Of a stretch of DNA of 64,000 bases, positions 9,310 through 18,380 are shown in pieces. The DNA comes from Clostridia bacterium (GTDB lineage: Bacteria > Bacillota_A > Clostridia > TANB77 > CAG-508), in the NCBI GenBank assembly GCA_022791475.1, contig JAAVZD010000004.1, forward strand, positions 62,001-126,000, given 5' to 3'. The position numbers and the translations under genes were made by a program. A model generated the notes under the pieces. It saw only the letters and a list, made by a program, of their open reading frames with translations, was not told where the DNA came from and did not search any database. The first letter of the stretch is position 1; the number at the start of each line of letters is the position of its first letter.

Positions 9310-11781
9310 ATGTTTCAAAACATAGAAAAGAATTTTGAAGAAAATCAAAATAGCTATGAACAAGTAAATAAAAGTGAAACAATAAACGAAATAATAAAAA
9401 AATCTTTTACAAAACAAAAGGTTTTACTATATATAATATCATTCATGGTATCACTAGTATCATTTGGTGTAAATAAAGACTTAGCACCATTTGGAATAGC
9501 AATATTTGCAGCAATATTAAGTAATAGCGTACCAGTAGGAATACCATTTATTATTATAGGAATTGCAAATTTTATTTCATTTGGTGGTACAAGCACTTTA
9601 AACTATATATTAACAGCACTAATTTTATTATTTAGTGTTTTAATAAAACCTGCTAAATATAATAACGAAAGTAATGAACAAAGAAGGTTAGGTTTAAGAG
9701 TATTATTATTTACCTTAATAATAGGTATTATAAAATTAATATTTAAACGAGAAATAGTAGTATACGACATATTAGTTTCTATAATGAATAGTGTATGTGT
9801 GTTTATATTTTATAAAATATTTGCAAATGCTATACCAGTAATTAATAAAATAGGAAAAGGAAACGTATACTCAATAGAAGAAGTAATGGGCTCAAGTTTG
9901 CTTCTAGCAATAGCAGTATCATGTATAGGTAACTTTGCTATATTTGGTTATTCAGTAAAAAACATATTATGCATATTAATAGTATTAGTAATGGGCTGGA
10001 AAAATGGAATACTTGTAGGTGGAACAGCAGGAATAACCGTAGGAACAGTATTAGGAGTAATAGGTGCAGGTGAAATAGATATGGTAGCCTCATATGCACT
10101 TTCAGGAATGATAGCAGGAATATTTAGTAAATTTGGAAAAATAGGAGTAATAATAGGCTTTATATTAGGAAATGTAGCACTTGCATATGTAGCAAATGGA
10201 AATACAGTAGAAGTAATAAAATTACAAGAAATATTAATAGCAGCTCTTGGGCTTTTAGCAGTTCCAAAAAGGGTAAAAATAAATATAGAAGATGTAATAA
10301 GCACGCCTATGTTACTTCCAGAAAGTACAGGAAGAAACTTAGAAGAAAATAAAGAAACAATATATAAATTAGGAGCAATGTCTGAAACATTATCAGAAAT
10401 AGCAAAAAGTTATAAAGAAGCGGCAGCCACAATAGTAGATGAAGAAGAGTTAAAAGAGCAAGAAAAAGATAACTTCAAAATATTTGAAAAAGAGCTTCAA
10501 AACAACATAGAAGGTATAGAAAATAATATATTATTTGACGATATATATTCTCCAGAAGACGATTTAATAGAAGACATATTTAATACATTACTTGAAAAAG
10601 AAATGATAGTAGAAAAAGACCTAATAGAAATATTTGCAAAACATAATAACTACATTATTATAAATGAAGAAATAAAAGAAGACATATTAAAAATAGTGAA
10701 AGTTATAAATTATTCTTATAGAGTAAGTAAACTAAACTTTATATGGAAGAAAAAATTAGACGAAAATAAAAAAGCAGTCTCAAACCAATTAGAAGAAGTT
10801 TCAAAGGCAATAGGAAAACTAGCAGAAGATATAGAAATAAAAGAAGAAGATGAATATTCAGCAAAAAAAGAAGAAATTGTGTTACTATTAAAAGAAATTC
10901 AAATTGATGTAACACAAATAAATATAACTTGTGAAAAATCAGGAAAGTTAAGGTTAGACTTATACACAAATACATGTGAAAATGTGGAAAAGCCAAACTG
11001 TAATATTAAAAAAACGGCAAAAATAATATCAAAATCATTAGAGCAAAATATGATTTTACAAAAGCAAGAATGCGCCTTACGCTTAAATAAAGATAAATGC
11101 CTATACACATTTACTTCAGAAGATAAACAGAAAATAGAAATAGGAATAGGAAAAGCTACAAAATCAGGCTCAGTAGCTTCAGGCGATAGCAGTATACAAA
11201 CAAAACTTGAAGACGGTAAATACTTAGTAGCAATAAGTGATGGAATGGGCTCAGGAAAAGAAGCAAGAAAAAGTAGTAATATTGCAATAGCAATGCTAAA
11301 CAAGCTACTATCATCAGGCTTTGATAAAGACACATCATTACGCTTAATAAATTCAACACTAGGAGCAATAAATGAAGAAGACATGTATGCAACATTAGAC
11401 ATAGCAATATTCGACTTATATGCTAAAAACCTAGAATTCATAAAAAATGGAGCATGTCCAACATTTGTTAAAAATAAAAGAAATGTACAAGTATTAAAAT
11501 CGCTATCACTACCAACAGGGATATTAAATGATATAGACTTAGTAGTATATGATAAAGACTTAAGTGAAGGAGACATACTAGTAATGTGTACAGACGGAAT
11601 ATTAGAATCATCAGAAGAATACACGAACAAAGAACTATGGCTAAAATTCCTACTAGAAGAGCTAGAAACAGACGATCCACAAAAAATAGCAGACATAATT
11701 CTGCAAGAAGCCATAGACAACAACTACGGAATACCAAAAGACGACATGACAGTAATAGTAGCAAAAATTGATAATAAATAA
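9310..11781 (+). CDS. spoIIE: Stage II sporulation protein E, PP2C-type phosphatase
   Basis: 823 residues. SpoIIE dephosphorylates the anti-anti-sigma factor SpoIIAA to activate sigma-F in the forespore and also acts at the polar septum with FtsZ. About ten hydrophobic segments fill residues 35-325, a charged coiled linker follows, and the PP2C domain starts near residue 590 with SDGMGSGKEA and ends with DMTVIVAKID, both metal-binding motifs. ATG 9310 is chosen because AGGTGATAAGG lies just upstream; the in-frame GTG at 9301 is part of that site. A TTGTCGTA on the reverse strand near 9235 resembles a Spo0A box with one mismatch, a weak hint only. Its presence suggests the organism can sporulate. 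Confidence 0.95.
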   Translation: MFQNIEKNFEENQNSYEQVNKSETINEIIKKSFTKQKVLLYIISFMVSLVSFGVNKDLAPFGIAIFAAILSNSVPVGIPFIIIGIANFISFGGTSTLNYILTALILLFSVLIKPAKYNNESNEQRRLGLRVLLFTLIIGIIKLIFKREIVVYDILVSIMNSVCVFIFYKIFANAIPVINKIGKGNVYSIEEVMGSSLLLAIAVSCIGNFAIFGYSVKNILCILIVLVMGWKNGILVGGTAGITVGTVLGVIGAGEIDMVASYALSGMIAGIFSKFGKIGVIIGFILGNVALAYVANGNTVEVIKLQEILIAALGLLAVPKRVKINIEDVISTPMLLPESTGRNLEENKETIYKLGAMSETLSEIAKSYKEAAATIVDEEELKEQEKDNFKIFEKELQNNIEGIENNILFDDIYSPEDDLIEDIFNTLLEKEMIVEKDLIEIFAKHNNYIIINEEIKEDILKIVKVINYSYRVSKLNFIWKKKLDENKKAVSNQLEEVSKAIGKLAEDIEIKEEDEYSAKKEEIVLLLKEIQIDVTQINITCEKSGKLRLDLYTNTCENVEKPNCNIKKTAKIISKSLEQNMILQKQECALRLNKDKCLYTFTSEDKQKIEIGIGKATKSGSVASGDSSIQTKLEDGKYLVAISDGMGSGKEARKSSNIAIAMLNKLLSSGFDKDTSLRLINSTLGAINEEDMYATLDIAIFDLYAKNLEFIKNGACPTFVKNKRNVQVLKSLSLPTGILNDIDLVVYDKDLSEGDILVMCTDGILESSEEYTNKELWLKFLLEELETDDPQKIADIILQEAIDNNYGIPKDDMTVIVAKIDNK

Positions 11782-11796
11782 TGTTAATTATTACAT

Positions 11797-11852
11797 TGTA
11801 GGGGCAGGCCTTGAGTCTGCCCATTATTTGTAGTATAGGAAAAATTACCTTT
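11797..11852 (+). repeat. GTAGGGG-type dispersed repeat
   Basis: GTAGGGGCAGGCC with a short inverted GGCAGACTC-like partner and a tail AAAAATTACC. It follows the spoIIE stop by 15 bases. Confidence 0.6.
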
Positions 11853-11867
11853 AAAAATATATTCTAC

Positions 11868-11912
11868 ATTGTAGGGGTCGCTATTAAAGTACGACCTGCG
11901 TGGCGAATCTAC
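11868..11912 (+). repeat. GTAGGGGTCGC-type dispersed repeat
   Basis: A second copy close behind the previous one, with TTGTAGGGGTCGCT and a diverged right half. Confidence 0.6.
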
Positions 11913-12030
11913 TTTTGATCTATATAATTGATATAAATTTAAAAATCAGATTAAAAGATAAAATTTGCATTGCTTTATAGTCAATAATATGATATAGTAT
12001 AAGCACAAAAACATGGTAAGGAGAAAAAAT

Positions 12031-13542
12031 ATGAGTCGTGGTAAAAGATATGACAACGAACCAAAGCTAAATATGAAAAAAGTTATGGCAGTAATAATTG
12101 CAATACTAGTAATTATTATGTTTGTAATAGGAATAAAAAAATTACTAAATACTGATATTTCTATAAATGATAAAGTATTCCCAGTAGGATATTATACAAT
12201 ATATGAAAACGGAAAATGGGGAGTTATAGATACAAACCAAAAAGTAATATTAGAGCCTACATATGAAGAAATGATAATTATACCAGATAATACAAAACCT
12301 ATATTTATATGTACATCAAATGTAAATTATGAAACAAATACATTTGAAACAAAAGTATATAATGAAAAGAAACAAGAATTATATAAAGATTATAATAAAG
12401 TAGAAGTAATATACAACAATGATAAATCAAACAACTTATGGTATGAAGCAAATATATTAAAAGTTCAAAAAGATGGAAAATACGGTTTAATAAATTTAGA
12501 AGGAAAACAAATATTAGCTTGTGCATATGATGATATAAAACCAATTCTTGGAACGAAAAATGTAGTAATAACAGTTAAAGAAGGAAAGCAAGGGCTAGTA
12601 GATAATATAGGAAATGTTATTATAGAAAACTCATATAATGAAATTACTTCAATAACAAATAAATATGAAGATGGATTTATAGTAAAATCAGAAAATGGAA
12701 AATATGGAGTAATATCTACAAGTAAAGAAACAGTTTTAGAAGCAAAATATGATGAAATAAAAAATGTATATGGTAATAATTGTTATGTAGTAAAAGAAAA
12801 TGGAAAACAAAAAATAGTTGATTCAAAAGGTAATACATATTTAGAAGAAGGTTTTGAAGAAGCAAAACAAATAAACTCTAATAATGTGATTATCAAAAAA
12901 GCTGGTAAATATGGAGTTGTGGCACTTTCAGGGGAAACAAAAATAGAAGCTACATATGATGATTTAATATTTGCATTTACAGATACATATATTGCAAAAA
13001 AAGCTAACAAATATGGAATTATAACAATACAAAATGAAGAAAAAATACCATTTAATTATGAATATATAGAATATGTTTCACAAGCAGATTTTATAAGAGC
13101 ACAAAAAGAAAATGCTGAGACAGATTTATATAGTAGAGACTTTAATGTAAAAGCATCAGGAATAATATCAGAAATTAATACTCAAAAGAATTATATACGT
13201 ATAAGAGTAGGGGAAGACTACAAATATTATAACTTCAAATTAGAAGAAAAAGAAAGCTCAGCGATATTAACAGGAACATTATTCTTAAGCAAAAAAGATG
13301 GAAAATACGGATATGTAAATAATAAAGGAATTGTTATAGTAGATTATATTTATGATGATGCAACAGAGCAAAATAAATATGGCTACGTAGCAGTAAAAAG
13401 TGATGGAAAATGGGGAGCTATTGACCAAAAAGGTAAAGTAATAGTAGAACCAAAATACAAATTAGAGAATAACTTAGTTATAGACTTTATAGGAACATAC
13501 CATTTATCAGAAGATATAAATGCAAATTATTATACAAAATAA
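12031..13542 (+). CDS. Membrane-anchored WG-repeat protein
   Basis: 503 residues. A positively charged start is followed by one transmembrane helix (residues about 15-36), then a long extracytoplasmic part built of WG/KWG repeats (GKWGVID, GKYGLIN, GKYGVIS, NKYGIIT, GKWGAID and others), each followed by a Y-x-x-I unit. WG repeats probably fold as a beta-propeller or solenoid; their ligands are generally unknown. ATG 12031 has AAGGAGAA at the right distance, so the in-frame ATG at 12013 is less likely. It stands alone between spoIIE and acpS. Confidence 0.85.
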   Translation: MSRGKRYDNEPKLNMKKVMAVIIAILVIIMFVIGIKKLLNTDISINDKVFPVGYYTIYENGKWGVIDTNQKVILEPTYEEMIIIPDNTKPIFICTSNVNYETNTFETKVYNEKKQELYKDYNKVEVIYNNDKSNNLWYEANILKVQKDGKYGLINLEGKQILACAYDDIKPILGTKNVVITVKEGKQGLVDNIGNVIIENSYNEITSITNKYEDGFIVKSENGKYGVISTSKETVLEAKYDEIKNVYGNNCYVVKENGKQKIVDSKGNTYLEEGFEEAKQINSNNVIIKKAGKYGVVALSGETKIEATYDDLIFAFTDTYIAKKANKYGIITIQNEEKIPFNYEYIEYVSQADFIRAQKENAETDLYSRDFNVKASGIISEINTQKNYIRIRVGEDYKYYNFKLEEKESSAILTGTLFLSKKDGKYGYVNNKGIVIVDYIYDDATEQNKYGYVAVKSDGKWGAIDQKGKVIVEPKYKLENNLVIDFIGTYHLSEDINANYYTK

Positions 13543-13571
13543 TAAATAATGAATGTTAACAATTAAATAAA

Positions 13572-13599
13572 TGTAGGGGTACGGGGCACCGTGCCCTAT
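13572..13599 (+). repeat. GTAGGGG-type repeat, short palindromic form
   Basis: GTAGGGGTACGGGGCACCGTGCCC: a short palindromic variant lying just before the acpS ribosome site. Confidence 0.55.
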
Positions 13600-13618
13600 A
13601 TTAAAAGGGAGAAAAGAA

Positions 13619-13996
13619 ATGAATATTACTTGTGGAACAGATATTATAGAAGTAAATAGAATAAAAAAAGCAATAGAAACAAAAAAAGGTAAATTTTTAA
13701 ATGAAATATATACAAAAAACGAAATTGAATATTGCGAGAGCAAAAATGTAAACAAATTTGAACATTATGCAGCAAGATTTGCAGCAAAAGAAGCAATATT
13801 TAAAGCAATATCTCCATTACTAAATAATAAATATGATATAACTTGGCTAGATATAGAAATATTAAATGATAAACAAGGAAGACCATATGCAAACTTAAAT
13901 AAAGAAAAAATAGACAAGAAAATACAAATTGATATCAGCATATCTCACATAAAAGAATACGCAATAGCAAATTGTGTTACTCAAATATGTGAATAA
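13619..13996 (+). CDS. acpS: Holo-[acyl-carrier-protein] synthase
   Basis: 125 residues, normal length. AcpS transfers the 4'-phosphopantetheine arm from CoA to the serine of acyl carrier protein, in the cytoplasm. The Mg-binding motif is near the start (GTDIIEVNRI), followed by FLNEIYTKNEIEYC, then FAAKEAIFKA with the second acidic ligand, and a terminal SISHIKEYA. GGGAGAAAAG precedes the ATG. It is separated from the genes on either side by repeat elements and probably forms a small operon with tatD. Confidence 0.95.
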   Translation: MNITCGTDIIEVNRIKKAIETKKGKFLNEIYTKNEIEYCESKNVNKFEHYAARFAAKEAIFKAISPLLNNKYDITWLDIEILNDKQGRPYANLNKEKIDKKIQIDISISHIKEYAIANCVTQICE

Positions 13997-14000
13997 CATA

Positions 14001-14026
14001 CGTAGGGGTCCACTTAGGGTGACCTA
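14001..14026 (+). repeat. GTAGGGGTC-type repeat, short form
   Basis: GTAGGGGTCCACTTAGGGTGACCT immediately after the acpS stop, with GGTC/GACC inverted ends. Confidence 0.55.
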
Positions 14027-14065
14027 TATAATTTAAATGGATAATAAAAGAAAGAGGAAAAATAT

Positions 14066-14857
14066 ATGGAATTTTTTGATTCACATTCGCATTATAATGA
14101 TGAGAAATTTGATGAAGATAGGGAAAAAATAATAGAGGAAACATACAATTCAGGTGTTACAAAACTTATATGTGCAGGTTACGATATAGAATCTTCAAAA
14201 TTAAGCTTAAAAATAGCAGATGAGTATAATTTTATATATTCTATAGTAGGAATATCACCAAATGATGTCCCTGAAACTCTAAGTGAAGTTGATTTAATGA
14301 TAGAAGAAATAGAAAGTATAATAAAACAAGATAAAAATAATAAAATAGTAGCAATAGGAGAAATAGGCTTAGATTATTATTGGAATAAGGAAAATAAAGC
14401 TATACAAAAAGAAGTTTTTATAAAACAAGTTAAACTTGCAAATAAATATAATATGCCAATAGTAATTCATACTAGAGAGGCAGTAGATGATACCTTAAAA
14501 ATTTTAAGAGAAAATAGTGCGAATAACGAAGGGATTTTTCATTGTTGCCCATTAAATAGAGAACTTGTAAAACAAGGGCTAGATTTAGGTTTTTATATAT
14601 CATTTGCAGGTCCAGTAACTTTCAGGAACTCTAAAAATGCTAAAGAGATAGTAAATATGGTTCCGCTAGACAAAATACTTATAGAAACAGATAGCCCATA
14701 TTTAGCACCAGAGCCTAAAAGGGGAACTAGAAATGATAGTAGAAATGTTAAACATATAGCAGAAAAAATAGCAGAATTTAAAGGAATAACACTACAAGAA
14801 ATAGCAAAACATACATATGAAAATACCATTAAGATATTTAAAATAAAAGATATGTAG
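14066..14857 (+). CDS. tatD: TatD family metal-dependent hydrolase (DNase)
   Basis: 263 residues. TIM-barrel amidohydrolase-fold nuclease, reported to act on DNA ends. Metal ligands are visible as DSHSHYND near the N-terminus, GEIGLDYYW in the middle, VIHTREA, and ILIETDSPYLAPEP near the end. It is full length. The terminal TAG at 14855-14857 is part of the following GTAGGGG repeat, so the gene end seems to have been set by repeat insertion. Confidence 0.92.
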   Translation: MEFFDSHSHYNDEKFDEDREKIIEETYNSGVTKLICAGYDIESSKLSLKIADEYNFIYSIVGISPNDVPETLSEVDLMIEEIESIIKQDKNNKIVAIGEIGLDYYWNKENKAIQKEVFIKQVKLANKYNMPIVIHTREAVDDTLKILRENSANNEGIFHCCPLNRELVKQGLDLGFYISFAGPVTFRNSKNAKEIVNMVPLDKILIETDSPYLAPEPKRGTRNDSRNVKHIAEKIAEFKGITLQEIAKHTYENTIKIFKIKDM

Positions 14858-14908
14858 GGGTCGCAGTTTTCGGCGACCCACTCTTCGAAGAAATTACTAA
14901 ATAATAAA
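14854..14908 (+). repeat. GTAGGGGTCGC-type dispersed repeat overlapping the tatD stop codon
   Basis: TGTAGGGGTCGC, TTTTCGGCGACCC, then CTTCGAAGAAATTACTAAATAATAAA. A near-complete copy; its TAG is the tatD stop. Confidence 0.8.
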
Positions 14909-15038
14909 AATATAAAATTTAATCATTTTTTTGTACAAGCCGAATATAATATAGTAAAGGCTTGTTTTTTATGCATTTTAGTCATCAAATATTATGTTTA
15001 ATAGGATGAAAGCCTTATTTTTAAAGGGATTTAAAAAT

Positions 15039-15067
15039 TTGACAAGCTTATATTTTAATGGTATAAT
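15039..15067 (+). promoter_or_regulatory. Consensus sigma-A promoter
   Basis: TTGACA, 17-base spacer, TATAAT, about 30 bases before the ATG at 15098, with AAAGGAGGT as ribosome site. Confidence 0.85.
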
Positions 15068-15097
15068 TTGGTTGTTACATAAAAGGAGGTTAATTTT

Positions 15098-16087
15098 ATG
15101 AACAAAACGGACAAAGCATCTGTATCCGTAAGAAAAATATTAGCTATATGTTTAATATTTATATTTATAATGGGTATTGGTGTAATGGCTACTAATGCTA
15201 AATTTGTGAATGTAAAAATAATACTTTCAAGCAATTATGAAATGACAGTTTTAACAGCAAAAACGAAAGTAGCAGATATATTAGAAGAAAATCATATAAC
15301 AGTTTTGGAAGATGAAGTAGTTTCTCCAGACTTAGAAGCAGAAATTTCAGACAATAAAACGATAAAAATAACTAAAGCTTCAGAAGTAAAACAACAAGTA
15401 GCAGAAACCGAAGAGAGTGTTACTACTGAAGAAATATTGCAAAACTATAATAGTGTTAAAGAAAAAATAATAGTTGAAAAGATAGTAATACCATATGAAA
15501 CAATTACAAAAGAAGCAACAGGAGAAGGAACGAAGCAAAATAAAATAATACAAAACGGTATTAATGGTTTAAAAGAAGTAACTTATAAAGTAAGGTATCA
15601 AAATGACACTGAAATAGAAAGAATTGAAATGTCTACAAAAATTATAAAAGAGCCAGTAAATAAAATAGTTGAAGTTAGAACAATACAAGTAACATCAAGA
15701 GGCACAGAAAGAGTGGCAACTACAAATCCAGCACTTACAGCATCAACAGTACTTGCTAAGTCAGTAGAAGGAATAACACCAATAGTAAAAAACTTTAATA
15801 CATCAGCATATTGTTCATGCTCAAAATGTTGTGGAAAATCAACAGGAATTACAGCCTCAGGAGCAAGAGCTTCTGCATGGTACACAGTAGCAGCAGGAAA
15901 AGGATACAAAATGGGAACAGTAATATATATACCTGCTCTAGCTAATAAACCAAACGGAGGATGGTTTAAAGTACAAGATAGAGGTGGAGCAATATCAAAT
16001 AGTAAATTAGACATATATATGAATTCACATAGAGAAGCTCTACAATATGGTAGAAAAACAGTAGAATGCTATGTATATGAACCTTAA
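15098..16087 (+). CDS. YabE-like cell-wall protein: ubiquitin-like DUF348, G5 and 3D domains
   Basis: 329 residues. An N-terminal signal or anchor helix (residues 14-34) is followed by one DUF348-like domain (about 38-100), a G5 domain (about 130-205) and a C-terminal 3D domain (about 230-329). The 3D part shows TSGARAS-type and QDRGGAI motifs, with the three aspartate positions including KLDIYM. Proteins of this type are usually peptidoglycan lytic enzymes related to resuscitation-promoting factors. An unusual CSCSKCCGK stretch precedes the 3D core, also typical of the family. Own promoter, own terminator: a monocistronic gene. Confidence 0.88.
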   Translation: MNKTDKASVSVRKILAICLIFIFIMGIGVMATNAKFVNVKIILSSNYEMTVLTAKTKVADILEENHITVLEDEVVSPDLEAEISDNKTIKITKASEVKQQVAETEESVTTEEILQNYNSVKEKIIVEKIVIPYETITKEATGEGTKQNKIIQNGINGLKEVTYKVRYQNDTEIERIEMSTKIIKEPVNKIVEVRTIQVTSRGTERVATTNPALTASTVLAKSVEGITPIVKNFNTSAYCSCSKCCGKSTGITASGARASAWYTVAAGKGYKMGTVIYIPALANKPNGGWFKVQDRGGAISNSKLDIYMNSHREALQYGRKTVECYVYEP

Positions 16088-16100
16088 ATAAATATGAAAA

Positions 16101-16129
16101 AGCGCACAATTTAAATGTGCGCTTTTTTT
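16101..16129. terminator. Terminator between convergent genes
   Basis: AGCGCACA-loop-TGTGCGCT followed by seven T. It serves the plus-strand gene and, on the other strand, the lipoprotein gene ending at 16142. A near-copy occurs at 17568-17599. Confidence 0.88.
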
Positions 16130-16141
16130 GAACAGAATAGA

Positions 16142-17383
16142 TTAATAGTCAATTTTTAACAAACTTGGATAGTTATTAGTATATATTAATCCGTTATTAC
16201 CCATACATGCATAAACAGTATAATAATTGTATCCATCACTATATTCTATTTTATCAACGATATGTGAAATAATAGTTACATTACTTACTTCAAATTCAGA
16301 TTTGCAAGAAATATTCGAATACCAAATACTATCAGAAGAATAATTAAAACCATCAAACCAGAACTTTTGAGCTAAGTATGAGGTAGAATCACCTGGGTCA
16401 ACAGAGTAAATTATTACGGTAGGTGAAACATTTTTAAGTTCATCTTTTAAAGCTTTTATTTCTTCATCCTTCTCAGAAATTTGTTGATCCTTCATAGAGA
16501 TTGTAGATTTCAAAGAAGAAATTTCTTGGTCCTTCATAGAGATTGTAGACTTCAAAGAAGAAATTTCTTGGTCCTTTGTAGAGATGGTAGATTTCAAAGA
16601 AGAAATTTCTTGGTCCTTTGTAGAGATATTAGACTTCAAAGAAGAAATTTCTTGGTCTTTCGTAGAGATGGTAGACTTCAGGGAAGAAATTTCTTGATCT
16701 CTTGTGGAAACGCTTGACTTCAAAGAAGAAATCTCCTGTTCCTTTTTAGAAACGTCAGATTCTAAGGAAGATATCTTTTCATTTTTTTTAGAAAGCTCCG
16801 ATTTTAGCGAGTTAATTTCCTTATCTCTACTGTAATCTTCTGGTTTTAATGAAGCAATCTTTTTATCTTTTTCAGAAATTTCGTCCTTTAGATCAGCAAT
16901 CTGTTTATCCTTGCTAGAATTATCAGATTTTAAAGAAGCAATTTCTTGATTTTTATTAGAAATCTGATACTGTAATGAAGATATTTCCTCATTTTTCTTA
17001 TAAATATCAGTTTGAGAAGAAGAAGACTGTTCACTCTTCACAGAAATTTCAGCCTTTAAAGAAACATTTTCTTTTTCTTTCTTATCAAGATCCGATTGTA
17101 AAGAAGAAATAGTAGAATCTCTATTTGCAATATTAGTATTTAATTCAGCAATAATCTCAGCCTGCTTATTCTGAATTGTTTGAAAACTTGAAATATTAGT
17201 ATGACATTTTTCTAATTCTATATTGGCTTTAGAAAGATCCTCACTAAGCCGTGCAACTTCTGAATTACTGTCACTTAAAGCATCTTCATAGTCCTCGATA
17301 CTTTTCCGTTCTCCACAACTGTAACCTAATAGTGCAACTAAAATGATTAATGAGAGTACTACAAAAATTTTAGCAATTTTCAT
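16142..17383 (-). CDS. Coiled-coil lipoprotein with 14-residue tandem repeats and YSVDPGD C-terminal domain
   Basis: 413 residues. A signal sequence ends at a lipobox-like GYSC, so a lipoprotein is likely. A coiled coil from about 30 to 310 contains about six near-identical 14-residue units of the form KDQEISSLKSTIST, which are 42-bp minisatellite repeats in the DNA. The C-terminal 90 residues (YSVDPGDSTSYLAQKFWFDG onward) are shared with the next gene upstream; I do not know this domain. ATG at 17383 has AAAGGAGA. Arg codons 26 and 45 are CGG and look like sense codons. More balanced codon use than the housekeeping genes suggests transfer. Confidence 0.8.
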   Translation of the reverse strand: MKIAKIFVVLSLIILVALLGYSCGERKSIEDYEDALSDSNSEVARLSEDLSKANIELEKCHTNISSFQTIQNKQAEIIAELNTNIANRDSTISSLQSDLDKKEKENVSLKAEISVKSEQSSSSQTDIYKKNEEISSLQYQISNKNQEIASLKSDNSSKDKQIADLKDEISEKDKKIASLKPEDYSRDKEINSLKSELSKKNEKISSLESDVSKKEQEISSLKSSVSTRDQEISSLKSTISTKDQEISSLKSNISTKDQEISSLKSTISTKDQEISSLKSTISMKDQEISSLKSTISMKDQQISEKDEEIKALKDELKNVSPTVIIYSVDPGDSTSYLAQKFWFDGFNYSSDSIWYSNISCKSEFEVSNVTIISHIVDKIEYSDGYNYYTVYACMGNNGLIYTNNYPSLLKIDY

Positions 17384-17438
17384 ACTTTTTTCTCCTTTCA
17401 CTTGGTTATTTACTGTTCAATGTACTATATATATTGCG

Positions 17439-17467
17439 ATTATAGCATATTTGACATAAAAAAGCAA
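17439..17467 (-). promoter_or_regulatory. Promoter for the longer lipoprotein gene
   Basis: On the minus strand TTGCTT, 17-base spacer, TATAAT. The region is similar to the promoter of the neighbouring paralogue. Confidence 0.75.
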
Positions 17468-17567
17468 ATTATTTTTAAAATTTTTGATAAAATTGATTAA
17501 TTAAAACAAAACGCATGGTGCCCTGTGCCCCTATGGTGAAAATTAAACAATGATTTTTCATATATTA

Positions 17568-17599
17568 TAAAAAAAGAAACGCACAATTTAAATGTGCGC
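17568..17599 (-). terminator. Terminator of the shorter lipoprotein gene
   Basis: On the minus strand CGCACATTTAAATTGTGCG followed by a T-rich tract. It is nearly identical to the terminator at 16101-16129, showing that the duplication included gene ends. Confidence 0.8.
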
Positions 17600-17620
17600 C
17601 TCTTTTGAACAGGAATGTGG

Positions 17621-18196
17621 TTAATTGTCAATTTTAACTAAATACGGATAGCTGGTCGAGTAAACAAGCCCTCCACTACTCATACATACATAAACTATGT
17701 AGCCATTACTCTGCTCCATCTTATCAACAATGGGGGAGATAATAATAACGCTGCAGTTCATCTTAGTTTCGGGTTTGCAGGAGATATCTGAATACCAAGT
17801 GGTATCAGCAGAATAGTTAAAGCCGTCAAACCAGAACTTCTTAGCTAAGTATGAGTTTGAATCGCCAGGGTCAACCGAGTAGACCTTAGAACAAGAGGCT
17901 TCCGCCGAAGATTCCGAAGAAGAACTTTCAAGCTGAGATTCTAAAGAATATATATTTGAATCTTTTTCAGCAAGTTCAGCCTCTAACCGAGTAATGGTAG
18001 CAAGTTGCTCCGCATTTTCGTCTTCGGCTTCTTCTAAATCTTCTTTGTACTCGTTTGTTCTTTCAATTTCTCTGTCTACCTGTTGCTCGAGACGATCAAT
18101 ATCATCCTGAGTATAGGTATTTTGCTTCTTACCACAGCCAGTAAGCATAATGGATACTAAAAGAATGGATACTACTAATAAAAATGTTTTCCTCAT
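17621..18196 (-). CDS. Lipoprotein paralogue with YSVDPGD C-terminal domain
   Basis: 191 residues. The signal peptide ends in a perfect lipobox LTGC. A short coiled coil (about 30-95) is followed by a Ser-rich linker and the same C-terminal domain as the neighbour (YSVDPGDSNSYLAKKFWFDG onward). Function unknown; secreted and lipid-anchored. The pair arose by tandem duplication including promoter and terminator, after which the neighbour gained coiled-coil repeats. Codon 70 (TTR-LEAE) is CGG and reads as a normal Arg. Its codon use differs from the core genes. Confidence 0.82.
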   Translation of the reverse strand: MRKTFLLVVSILLVSIMLTGCGKKQNTYTQDDIDRLEQQVDREIERTNEYKEDLEEAEDENAEQLATITRLEAELAEKDSNIYSLESQLESSSSESSAEASCSKVYSVDPGDSNSYLAKKFWFDGFNYSADTTWYSDISCKPETKMNCSVIIISPIVDKMEQSNGYIVYVCMSSGGLVYSTSYPYLVKIDN

Positions 18197-18251
18197 AATG
18201 ATCTCTCCTTTTCATTTTGGTTATCCTGTTCAATATACGTTATATACTAAT

Positions 18252-18280
18252 ATTGTACCATATTTTACATAAAAAAGCAA
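18252..18280 (-). promoter_or_regulatory. Promoter for the shorter lipoprotein gene
   Basis: On the minus strand TTGCTT, 17-base spacer, TACAAT. Confidence 0.7.
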
Positions 18281-18380
18281 ATTTATTTCATTATTATGAC
18301 AAAATTTGTTTACAAGGTAAAAATAAAATGTTATAATAACGTTATGTCAATTTTTATAATAGAAAGTGAGGAAAATATAC

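Noticed and set aside
10899..11723. Long minus-strand frame inside spoIIE
   Set aside because: Shadow of spoIIE in a biased A-rich gene; no ribosome site and no recognisable domain.
16481..16740. CRISPR-like regular 42-bp repeats
   Set aside because: The repeats are contiguous, encode a 14-residue coiled-coil unit in frame, and have no spacers.
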